From the NCBI GenBank assembly GCA_002508425.1, contig DAKU01000088.1:13131-19256 (forward strand): 6,126 bases of DNA. The letters run 5' to 3'. Positions 1-5,521 of this stretch are shown one piece after another. Source of the DNA: Methanosarcinaceae archaeon UBA470. Lineage in GTDB: Archaea; Halobacteriota; Methanosarcinia; Methanosarcinales; Methanosarcinaceae. The number at the start of each line of letters is the position of its first letter. The stretch's first letter is position 1. The position numbers and the translations under genes are program-made. The notes below the pieces were generated by a model. It was not told where the DNA came from, ran no database searches, and saw nothing but the letters and a program-made list of their open reading frames with translations.

Positions 1-1659
1 CTTAATGGAACAGGCTGTACCAAGAATGGCGTCTGTGGAAAGAAAGAAGATGTTGCTAACCTTCAGGATGATCTCCTATATGTCCTGAAGAGTATTGCAT
101 TCTATAACTCAAAAGCGAGGGCAAATAAACTCAATGATGCAAAGACCGATGGGTTCATGCTTGACGGGCTTTTTGCAACTGTTACAAATACCAACTTCTG
201 CAAGGCAGACATTGAATCTCTTATCAATGAAGGCTTTGAAATAAAGGATGGAATAAAAAAGAAACTTCTCAGTGCAAAGGTAATTGACGAGAAATCTGGT
301 TCATCCTTCCCAAGATGGATAAAAGAGAAGTTACTGGCTGCCAGTCCAAAAGCTGGAGAGCCATTGCCTCTCGTAGCAAAAGTTACTGCTGAAAGCCTGA
401 TCAATATAAATACAGGCGTACTTGCAACAGAGAATGAAGACGTACGCTCCCTTAGGGAACTGCTGACCTACGGTCTCAAAGGCATGGCTGCTTATGCTCA
501 CCATGCAAACGTTCTCGGATATAAAGATGATAATATATCCGCATTTATAGAAAAAGCGCTTCTAGCAACAATGGACGATAACATGGGTGTGGCTGAGCTT
601 ATCCCCCTGGTGCTGGAATGTGGGTCAGTGGGTGTTGCCACAATGGCTTTGCTTGATAAGGCAAACACCTCCACATATGGTAACCCCGAGCCTACAGCTG
701 TGAACATTGGAGTACGTGATAAACCAGGAATACTTATCAGTGGTCATGATTTGCGTGACCTGGAACAGCTCCTTAAGCAAACCCAGGGCACTGGCGTAGA
801 TGTGTACACACATGGCGAGATGCTGCCTGCGAACTCATATCCGGCTTTCAAGAAATATGACAACTTTGTCGGCAACTATGGAGGTTCCTGGTGGAAGCAG
901 AAAGAAGAGTTTGAGAAATTCAACGGTCCTATACTCATGACCACGAACTGTATCGTGCCTCCCAAGGACTCTTACCTTGACCGCATCTACACAACAGGTG
1001 TTGTTGGATTTGATGGTGTCAAACATATAACTGCAAATAAAGATGGAACAAAGGATTTCTCTGTGATCATTGAACAGGCAAAGCAGTGTAAATCACCTAC
1101 ACAGCTTGAAGAAGGCACTATCATGGGAGGATTTGCGCACGTGTCAGCCCTCTCTGTTGCTGATAAAATAGTAGAAGCTGTCAAAGCAGGACAGATCAAG
1201 AAGTTTTTCGTTATGGCCGGATGTGATGGCAGGCATAAGGAAAGAGATTACTATACCGAATTTGCAACGGCTCTGCCAAAGGATACTGTGATCCTGACAG
1301 CGGGTTGTGCAAAGTACCGCTACAACAAACTGGACCTGGGAGATATAGGCGGCATCCCACGGGTAATCGATGCGGGACAATGTAACGATTGTTACTCATT
1401 GGTTGTGATCGCCCAGAAACTTGCAGAGGCATTTGGACTAAAAGACATAAATGACCTGCCGGTAGCTTATAATATTGCATGGTATGAACAGAAAGCAGTT
1501 CTTGTATTGCTTGCACTGCTGAGCCTGGGAGTAAAGAATATTATGCTTGGACCAAAGTTGCCGGCATTTGTTTCACCAAATGTGCTTAATGTACTGGTGC
1601 AAAACTTTAACATCATGCCAAACACAACTGTTGGAGAGGACATGAAAGTCCTTCTCTAA
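1..1659 (+). CDS. hcp: Hybrid cluster protein (hydroxylamine reductase), class I; 5' end outside window
   Basis: Iron-sulfur-oxygen hybrid cluster enzyme. The family reduces hydroxylamine in vitro and is linked to NO reduction and nitrosative-stress defence in bacteria; it is cytoplasmic. The frame is open from base 1, giving 552 codons in the window, so the start and probably the first 10-15 residues lie upstream; the first internal ATG, at 157, is not the real start. Codons 6 and 12 (CTKNGVC, spacing X5) are the last two cysteines of the N-terminal cubane motif; X5 is the class I spacing. All hybrid-cluster ligands are recognisable, in window codons: His249 (SGHD), Glu273 (HGEM), Cys317 (TTNC), Cys408 (AGCDGRH, persulfide position), Cys436 (TAGC), Cys461 (AGQC), Glu496 and Lys498 (WYEQK). 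Their spacings match the Desulfovibrio vulgaris protein except for one 3-residue difference between Cys317 and Cys408. It appears intact and catalytically competent. The next gene begins 20 bases later. Its role in this organism (NO detoxification or another) is inferred. Confidence 0.97.
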   Translation, partial: LNGTGCTKNGVCGKKEDVANLQDDLLYVLKSIAFYNSKARANKLNDAKTDGFMLDGLFATVTNTNFCKADIESLINEGFEIKDGIKKKLLSAKVIDEKSGSSFPRWIKEKLLAASPKAGEPLPLVAKVTAESLININTGVLATENEDVRSLRELLTYGLKGMAAYAHHANVLGYKDDNISAFIEKALLATMDDNMGVAELIPLVLECGSVGVATMALLDKANTSTYGNPEPTAVNIGVRDKPGILISGHDLRDLEQLLKQTQGTGVDVYTHGEMLPANSYPAFKKYDNFVGNYGGSWWKQKEEFEKFNGPILMTTNCIVPPKDSYLDRIYTTGVVGFDGVKHITANKDGTKDFSVIIEQAKQCKSPTQLEEGTIMGGFAHVSALSVADKIVEAVKAGQIKKFFVMAGCDGRHKERDYYTEFATALPKDTVILTAGCAKYRYNKLDLGDIGGIPRVIDAGQCNDCYSLVVIAQKLAEAFGLKDINDLPVAYNIAWYEQKAVLVLLALLSLGVKNIMLGPKLPAFVSPNVLNVLVQNFNIMPNTTVGEDMKVLL

Positions 1660-1668
1660 ACCTTTTCG

Positions 1669-1674
1669 GGTGAT
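1669..1674 (+). promoter_or_regulatory. Shine-Dalgarno site of the cupin gene
   Basis: GGTGAT lies 5 bases before the ATG at 1680 and is a perfect complement of the archaeal 16S rRNA 3' end. It fixes the cupin start and shows that the gene is translated on its own initiation site within the hcp transcript. Confidence 0.75.
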
Positions 1675-1679
1675 AGATC

Positions 1680-2018
1680 ATGAAAATAATTGATGCAAAG
1701 AAGGCCGGCAAACATGAGAATCCTCATGGCGTATCTGTGAACAAATTATATGATACGGAACACGCACAGGTAATGCACATGGAACTTAAACCGGGGGAAA
1801 GCCTGAAGAAGCACTCCACGCCAACAGACGTATGTTTTTATATCCTTGAAGGAGAAGGTATTGTGGAGATCGGTAACGAACAGGAAAAAGTATCCAAGGA
1901 TATGCTGATAGAGAGTCCTGCAAAAATACCTCATAGATTAATGAACGAAAGTACAGAAAACTTCTGTTTCCTTGTGATCAAAGCCCCCAGGCAGATAGAA
2001 CCTACAAAGATGATGTGA
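1680..2018 (+). CDS. Small single-domain cupin protein
   Basis: A 112-residue single cupin barrel, the usual size for stand-alone small cupins. Cupin motif 1 is recognisable from Gly39 to Gly58/Gly60 (PGES..KH....ILEGEG) with the first metal-ligand His45. The second His position is Thr47 and the usual Glu is not present. Motif 2 (residues 74-89, SP..IPHRLMN) keeps His85 and Asn89. At most two of the usual four metal ligands therefore survive, and metal binding may be altered or lost. There is no signal peptide or membrane segment, so it is cytoplasmic. The gene follows hcp by 20 bases on the same strand and ends in a terminator-like structure, so it is probably the last gene of an hcp operon. 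A role in the same stress response is inferred from position only; substrate and activity are not predictable. Confidence 0.9.
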   Translation: MKIIDAKKAGKHENPHGVSVNKLYDTEHAQVMHMELKPGESLKKHSTPTDVCFYILEGEGIVEIGNEQEKVSKDMLIESPAKIPHRLMNESTENFCFLVIKAPRQIEPTKMM

Positions 2019-2076
2019 TCAATGTCACAGCATCTTATTTTTTATTTTTTATCTATTCATTGTTTTTCTTTTTTTA
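2009..2076 (+). terminator. Stem-loop plus T-rich terminator after hcp-cupin
   Basis: Bases 2009-2018 (GATGATGTGA) can pair with 2025-2034 (TCACAGCATC), giving 9 of 10 pairs with one A-G mismatch and a 6-base loop. The T-rich run at 2035-2075 follows at once and includes several tracts of 5-7 T. The left arm includes the cupin stop codon. The layout resembles a bacterial intrinsic terminator; in archaea the T-tracts alone would be enough to stop RNA polymerase. Confidence 0.7.
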
Positions 2077-2103
2077 TGTGCTTCTGTTAGAAGACATTTT
2101 GAG

Positions 2104-2127
2104 CAAAAGTACCAAGTGTTACTTTTG
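2104..2127. repeat. Perfect 8-bp inverted repeat upstream of transporter
   Basis: CAAAAGTA (2104-2111) and TACTTTTG (2120-2127) are exact reverse complements separated by 8 bases. The right half overlaps the left half-site of the putative NikR operator. It could be a second operator, an alternative dyad for the same regulator, or chance in A/T-rich DNA. Confidence 0.45.
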
Positions 2128-2143
2128 TGTAGTCTTGTAACAT
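2116..2143. promoter_or_regulatory. Putative NikR (nickel-responsive) operator
   Basis: The sequence is GTGTTAC (2116-2122), 14 bases, then GTAACAT (2137-2143). The NikR site proposed for delta-proteobacteria, as I recall it, is GTGTTAC-N13/14-GTAACAC, so 13 of 14 positions and the spacing agree. It sits about 15 bases upstream of a TATA-like box and about 100 bases before the start of a NicO-type nickel/cobalt transporter gene. NikR represses nickel uptake genes when nickel is plentiful. The match is direct; binding by NikR is inferred, and no nikR gene is in this window. Confidence 0.6.
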
Positions 2144-2157
2144 ACTTAGTCATAATG

Positions 2158-2166
2158 CATATATAG
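2158..2166 (+). promoter_or_regulatory. TATA-like box of the transporter gene
   Basis: CATATATAG is the best archaeal TATA-like element between the putative operator and the gene. Transcription would start near 2185-2190, leaving a leader of about 50 bases. A related CATATAG at 2176-2182 is an alternative box. Confidence 0.4.
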
Positions 2167-2228
2167 TAATTTCAACATATAGTAGCATTAAGTATTAATT
2201 ACACTAACTTAAACTAAGTATTTAGACA

Positions 2229-2234
2229 GAGGTG
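2229..2234 (+). promoter_or_regulatory. Shine-Dalgarno site of the transporter gene
   Basis: GAGGTG lies 5 bases before ATG 2240, a strong archaeal ribosome binding site. It decides the start in favour of 2240 over the internal ATG at 2279. Confidence 0.75.
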
Positions 2235-2239
2235 GCTGA

Positions 2240-2923
2240 ATGAATATACTGACAGAGCCGGAGGTTTTGCTTTCCGACATGAATTTCGTGCTAATTCTCT
2301 CAGCTTTTTTATTGGGAGCATTGCACGCACTTGAACCTGGTCATGGCAAGTCTGTAATGGCAGTTTTCGTTATGGGTACAGATGCAAACCTGAAGGACGC
2401 TTTGACCCTGGGACTTACGGTAGTATTCTCTCATGTAATTGTAGTGATCGCCTTAGGAGTGGCATCCATTTACCTTGTAAATACATTGAATGTCGAAATT
2501 ACTCACGATGTTATGAGCCTGATCGGAGGCGCTATACTTATTGGCGTGGGGGCCTGGATTTTGCGTAGGTTCTATCACCATCATGAACATAGTCACTCAC
2601 ACAGTGTTGACACTCGTAAAGGTGTGATTGCCATTGGCCTCTCCACTGGCCTTATTCCTTGTCCTGCAGCTCTGGCTGTCCTGCTATTGGGTATTGCCAC
2701 CAACCAGGTGTACAATGGTTTGCTGTACATACTGGTGTTCAGCATTGGCCTGGCTCTATCTATAGTTTGTTTATCGGTGCTGTTCGTAAAAGGCCGTGGA
2801 TTCCTGCAGAGCTATGTAGGCAGCAGTAAACTGGAAAAACTACCCCTTGCAAGTGGCTCTATAATCATTGTGATTGGATTGTTCACTCTGCTGCATCCTC
2901 TGATGGAACACTTTGGAATATGA
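2240..2923 (+). CDS. NicO/RcnA-family nickel/cobalt membrane transporter
   Basis: A 227-residue integral membrane protein that moves Ni2+ or Co2+ across the cytoplasmic membrane. The family includes efflux proteins (RcnA) and proposed uptake proteins. The signature HALEPGHGKS starts at His29 (His29, Glu32 and His35 are likely metal contacts) in the first helix. About six hydrophobic segments are visible, near residues 15-30, 50-82, 90-109, 127-151, 157-184 and 204-221. The second family motif, GLIPCPAA, is at residues 137-144. A histidine-rich cytoplasmic or external loop (113-121, six His in nine residues) follows the third segment and probably binds metal. The gene stands alone with its own promoter, a putative NikR operator and a strong Shine-Dalgarno. 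Nickel repression would favour uptake, serving F430, CO dehydrogenase and hydrogenase; this is inference, and efflux is not excluded. Confidence 0.92.
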   Translation: MNILTEPEVLLSDMNFVLILSAFLLGALHALEPGHGKSVMAVFVMGTDANLKDALTLGLTVVFSHVIVVIALGVASIYLVNTLNVEITHDVMSLIGGAILIGVGAWILRRFYHHHEHSHSHSVDTRKGVIAIGLSTGLIPCPAALAVLLLGIATNQVYNGLLYILVFSIGLALSIVCLSVLFVKGRGFLQSYVGSSKLEKLPLASGSIIIVIGLFTLLHPLMEHFGI

Positions 2924-2930
2924 TCTGATC

Positions 2931-2966
2931 GTGACCTCAGTATCCGGCAAGCATACATGAGGTCAC
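2931..2966. repeat. Perfect 9-bp inverted repeat at the junction of convergent genes
   Basis: GTGACCTCA (2931-2939) and TGAGGTCAC (2958-2966) are exact reverse complements with an 18-base loop. The repeat begins 8 bases after the transporter stop and covers the last codons and stop of the minus-strand gene. It could form a hairpin in both transcripts and act as a two-way terminator or 3' end stabiliser. No T-tract follows on either strand, so termination by the classic mechanism is doubtful. Confidence 0.55.
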
Positions 2967-3356
2967 AGAGGTTACATTGAACCCTTCTGTAACAGTTTCC
3001 ATTTCCAGGATGTCTGTTTTTGAAATTTTTTTACTATTAAGATCAACTGTTCCATGTATCTCTACAGCGGACCCTGGCTGAAGCACTTTGTCCACTGGTA
3101 TTTTTATATCATCTTTTGTCAGTAATTGCCGCAAATCTCTATTGAATATGGGTTCAATACTAACTATATGCATTTCCTGTACCCCACCATTATATAAGAA
3201 TAATTTATACGTGATGTTTTCACCGATACCTTCTGCCATTTGAGGAATCGATAAAGTAGCTTCCTGTGGCACATTTGCAAGATCCCAGGTTATGAGCATA
3301 CCAATTACTATTCCAGCTATGAACAGCAATATGTTGTAGATGTGTATTTTATTCAT
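2937..3356 (-). CDS. Unrecognised small membrane-anchored protein
   Basis: A 139-residue protein that I do not recognise. One hydrophobic segment (about residues 7-25, YNILLFIAGIVIGMLITW) follows a short basic N-terminus; there is no lipobox cysteine, so it is a signal anchor or an uncleaved signal. The remainder (about 27-139) would lie outside the cell. It alternates polar and hydrophobic residues in a beta-rich pattern (residues 46-58 ENITYKLFLYNGG; 92-106 QPGSAVEIHGTVDL region), suggestive of a small beta-sandwich domain. A single Cys (134) is near the C-terminus. The ATG at 3356 is preceded by a GAGGT Shine-Dalgarno. It converges on the nickel transporter with only 13 bases between stops and is read divergently from the next gene. 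A link to metal transport is possible but unsupported. Confidence 0.75.
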   Translation of the reverse strand: MNKIHIYNILLFIAGIVIGMLITWDLANVPQEATLSIPQMAEGIGENITYKLFLYNGGVQEMHIVSIEPIFNRDLRQLLTKDDIKIPVDKVLQPGSAVEIHGTVDLNSKKISKTDILEMETVTEGFNVTSVTSCMLAGY

Positions 3357-3360
3357 TTTT

Positions 3361-3365
3361 ACCTC
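3361..3365 (-). promoter_or_regulatory. Shine-Dalgarno site of the minus-strand membrane protein
   Basis: GAGGT on the minus strand, about 4 bases ahead of the ATG at 3356, supports that start codon. Confidence 0.6.
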
Positions 3366-3393
3366 ATTTTAGATAGTTATAAGCAGAACTACA

Positions 3394-3404
3394 GTTTATT
3401 TAAG
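3394..3404 (-). promoter_or_regulatory. TATA-like box of the minus-strand gene
   Basis: CTTAAATAAAC on the minus strand lies about 40 bases upstream of the ATG at 3356. A start of transcription near 3371 and a leader of about 15 bases would fit. The call rests on composition and position only. Confidence 0.35.
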
Positions 3405-3452
3405 TCGCTTTTTGATACAATTAAACATACAATGTTATCAGAGTGTCCTAAT

Positions 3453-3460
3453 CTATAAAG
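3453..3460 (+). promoter_or_regulatory. TATA-like box of the divergent membrane protein gene
   Basis: CTATAAAG is a plausible archaeal TATA element in the divergent intergenic stretch. It would give a transcript starting near 3480 with a leader of about 100 bases before ATG 3579. A weaker ACATATTC at 3550-3557 would instead give an almost leaderless message. Confidence 0.3.
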
Positions 3461-3578
3461 GTTGCCAAACTTTATTCTTAAAATTGTTTGTAGCCTTCAA
3501 GTTAAGATCTGGAACAGAATATTTCCAAGAACCCGAACCACCAAAAGATACATATTCTGGATTCACCCCCATCATGAT

Positions 3579-4094
3579 ATGAATGAAAAAAACACCATCC
3601 TGTTCAGAGAAGAGCAGCGTTTCAATCAATGGTGGCTCTGGTTACTGATCCTTTTACCTACGAGTATGACGTGGTATGGTGCCATACAGCAGTTGATATT
3701 TGACAAGCCATATGGAACTAATCCCACATCAGATACAGGAATATCCATACTACTCATTCTTTTTGGCATATTACTACCTCTTTTCATGTATTCACTTAGA
3801 CTCATCACCGAAGTAAGGCAGGATGGGTTATATGTCCGCTTTTATCCTTTTCATCTTTCTTTCAGGCATTATCCATATGAAAGTATAAACAGTTATAAAG
3901 TACGAGAATACTCTCCTTTGAAAGAATATGGAGGATGGGGCATACGCTATGGAATGAAAGGCATGGCATACAATGTAAGTGGTAACCGCGGTGTGCAACT
4001 GGAATTTGAAACCGGAAAAAGATTACTGATCGGCTCGCAGAGACCAGAGGAACTTGTAAGCCAGATACAGGTTGCCATAAATAACTATCAATAA
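3579..4094 (+). CDS. Uncharacterised two-helix membrane protein with C-terminal beta-rich domain (possibly DUF6141-like)
   Basis: The protein has 171 residues from ATG 3579. I chose this start because the recognisable sequence begins at FREEQRF (residues 9-15). The frame extends back to a TTG at 3462, but that would add 39 basic residues with no family character and would lie at a likely TATA box; no clear Shine-Dalgarno precedes either start. There are two membrane helices, about 17-39 (WW-rich) and 55-74. They are followed by a cytoplasmic PH-like, beta-rich domain with distinctive motifs GGWGIRYG (118-125), YNVSGNRGVQLE (131-142) and IGSQRPEEL (151-159). This combination occurs, as I recall, in small bacterial and archaeal membrane proteins annotated only as domain of unknown function, perhaps DUF6141. 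No function can be assigned. It is a single gene between two promoter regions. Confidence 0.8.
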   Translation: MNEKNTILFREEQRFNQWWLWLLILLPTSMTWYGAIQQLIFDKPYGTNPTSDTGISILLILFGILLPLFMYSLRLITEVRQDGLYVRFYPFHLSFRHYPYESINSYKVREYSPLKEYGGWGIRYGMKGMAYNVSGNRGVQLEFETGKRLLIGSQRPEELVSQIQVAINNYQ

Positions 4095-4220
4095 ATAGCA
4101 GGCGATGTCATTTTGATATATGTTTAAAATACCTAGGATTACATGAAATTAGTTGAGTAGTAATATAATAGACTAGAAGTTATAGAAACATATATTTTCA
4201 GTGCACATGAACAAAATACT

Positions 4221-4230
4221 TTTATATTTA
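4221..4230 (+). promoter_or_regulatory. Promoter (TATA box) of the ercA-kinase operon
   Basis: TTTATATTTA is a near-consensus archaeal TATA box, predicting a start of transcription near 4248-4252 and a leader of about 75 bases. CTTATAATATAG at 4239-4250 is a second candidate. The rest of 4095-4324 is A/T-rich with no gene seen in it. Confidence 0.5.
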
Positions 4231-4314
4231 TACAGCAGCTTATAATATAGACTGTTAGATGAAAATTACACAAATTATCGGTTGCATCTTGAAAAATTCT
4301 CAAAATCCATAAAA

Positions 4315-4318
4315 GAGG
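4315..4318 (+). promoter_or_regulatory. Shine-Dalgarno site of the dehydrogenase gene
   Basis: GAGG, 6 bases before ATG 4325, is a moderate ribosome binding site that supports this start. Confidence 0.55.
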
Positions 4319-4324
4319 AAAGGC

Positions 4325-5521
4325 ATGAAAGATATTAGAGAAAATACTAAAGAAATAACCAATATCGTACATGTAAGCTTTCCCATTCGTAAGTTTGTAG
4401 CACCAGAGATTATATTAGGTGATGGCTCCAGGAACCTCATCAACCAGTACGTTCTCAGTCTCTCTGGTAAAAATATATTTTTGGTCACGGATCCTGGAGT
4501 TATTAAAGCTGGTTGGGCCGGAGAAGTAGCTGATAACCTGACGTCTACAGGCTTAGATGTCGTGATATACGATAACGTTTCCCCAAATCCTCGATCACAA
4601 GAAGTCATGCAAGGAGCGGAGCTTTATGTGGAGAATGGCTGCGATCTAGTGGTGGCCATAGGCGGTGGCAGCCCAATGGACTGTGGCAAAGCGATCGGTG
4701 CAGTAGCATCGAACCGTTGCAACGTTCTGGAATTAGAAGGAGTAGATGAAGTGGCTCTGCCTGCTCCCCCTATCATATGCATCCCTACAACAGCTGGCTC
4801 CTCTGCTGACGTCTCCCAATTCTCTATAATTAATGATGAACAGAAGAAAAGCAAATTCTCCATAATTAGCAAGACTATGCTACCAGACCTTGCACTTATA
4901 GATCCTGAGACCACCATTACCATGAGCCCAAAACTGACTGCAGCTACGGGCATGGATGCTTTATGTCATGCTTTTGAGTCATATGTTTCAAATGCATCTT
5001 CTGTTATAACTGATATGTATGCTTTAGAGGCTACTAAACTATTAGCCGAGTATCTGCCAAAAGCATATGCAGACCCTGGAAACATCATATTCAGGGATAA
5101 GGTCATGCTGGGAAGCATGTACGCAGGTCTGGCATTCTCCAACGCCAGCCTGGGTTTAATCCATGCCATGGCTCATAGCCTGGGAGGTTACCTGGATTCT
5201 CCACACGGGGAATGTAATGCCCAGCTTCTGGAACATGTTGTTGCCTTTAATTATTTCAGGGTGCCGGACAAATACAGAACCCTTGAAGCTGCTATGTCTG
5301 GAAAGAAGCCGTCAAAGAACAGCGAACCCGATGGCCTGATACACGAACTACGAAATATAACCAGCCAGCTGGGGATAAAGCCTGGATTATCAAGTATGGG
5401 AGTAGAAGAGGACTACATTAAATACCTCAGCGAAAATGCTTTCCTGGACCCCTGCCTAGCCACCAACCCTCGCCCTGCCACGATAGAAGATATAGAGAGA
5501 CTTTATCATGGAGCTCTCTGA
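4325..5521 (+). CDS. ercA: Iron-containing alcohol dehydrogenase family protein, ErcA-like
   Basis: A 398-residue group III (iron-dependent) alcohol dehydrogenase homologue, cytoplasmic. Family members oxidise alcohols or reduce aldehydes with NAD(P); ErcA of Pseudomonas is instead part of a regulatory system for ethanol oxidation. The N-terminal nucleotide-binding half carries GGGSPMD (113-119) and the PTTAGSSAD segment (155-162). The C-terminal helical half has all four metal ligands by comparison with FucO: Asp211 and His215 (GMDALCHAFESY), His280 (HAMAH) and His294 (SPHGE), with the usual 14-residue gap between the last two. Length is normal, apart from a slightly long N-terminus (about 20 residues before the core). 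Its last 14 bases overlap the start of a PAS histidine kinase, the arrangement known for ercA-ercS'. I therefore favour a regulatory or sensing role, although the conserved site means enzyme activity is possible. A plain catabolic alcohol dehydrogenase is the main alternative. Confidence 0.88.
   Translation: MKDIRENTKEITNIVHVSFPIRKFVAPEIILGDGSRNLINQYVLSLSGKNIFLVTDPGVIKAGWAGEVADNLTSTGLDVVIYDNVSPNPRSQEVMQGAELYVENGCDLVVAIGGGSPMDCGKAIGAVASNRCNVLELEGVDEVALPAPPIICIPTTAGSSADVSQFSIINDEQKKSKFSIISKTMLPDLALIDPETTITMSPKLTAATGMDALCHAFESYVSNASSVITDMYALEATKLLAEYLPKAYADPGNIIFRDKVMLGSMYAGLAFSNASLGLIHAMAHSLGGYLDSPHGECNAQLLEHVVAFNYFRVPDKYRTLEAAMSGKKPSKNSEPDGLIHELRNITSQLGIKPGLSSMGVEEDYIKYLSENAFLDPCLATNPRPATIEDIERLYHGAL

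Noticed and set aside
498..1516. Several minus-strand open frames inside hcp
   Set aside because: They are shadows of a strongly conserved coding gene, without family features of their own.
157..1659. hcp starting at the internal ATG 157
   Set aside because: The frame is open upstream to base 1 and includes the cubane cysteine motif, so the ATG is internal to a gene cut by the window edge.
2143..2220. Distant 8-bp inverted repeat TACTTAGT (2143-2150) and ACTAAGTA (2213-2220)
   Set aside because: The arms are 62 bases apart in A/T-rich DNA and are likely to be chance, although they flank the promoter.
2577..2610. CAT/CAC-rich stretch as a DNA repeat
   Set aside because: It encodes the histidine-rich metal-binding loop of the transporter; the repetition is explained by the protein.
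3462..3578. TTG-initiated N-terminal extension of the two-helix membrane protein
   Set aside because: It would start at the edge of a TATA-like box, has no ribosome binding site, and adds basic sequence unlike the rest of the protein.
4139..4372. 77-residue minus-strand open frame in the region before the dehydrogenase gene
   Set aside because: It lies in A/T-rich promoter DNA and runs into the dehydrogenase gene, with low-complexity content rich in Ile, Ser, Tyr and Phe and no recognisable domain.
4300..5169. Minus-strand open frames opposite the dehydrogenase gene
   Set aside because: They overlap the well-supported plus-strand dehydrogenase along their length and show no domain or start signal.
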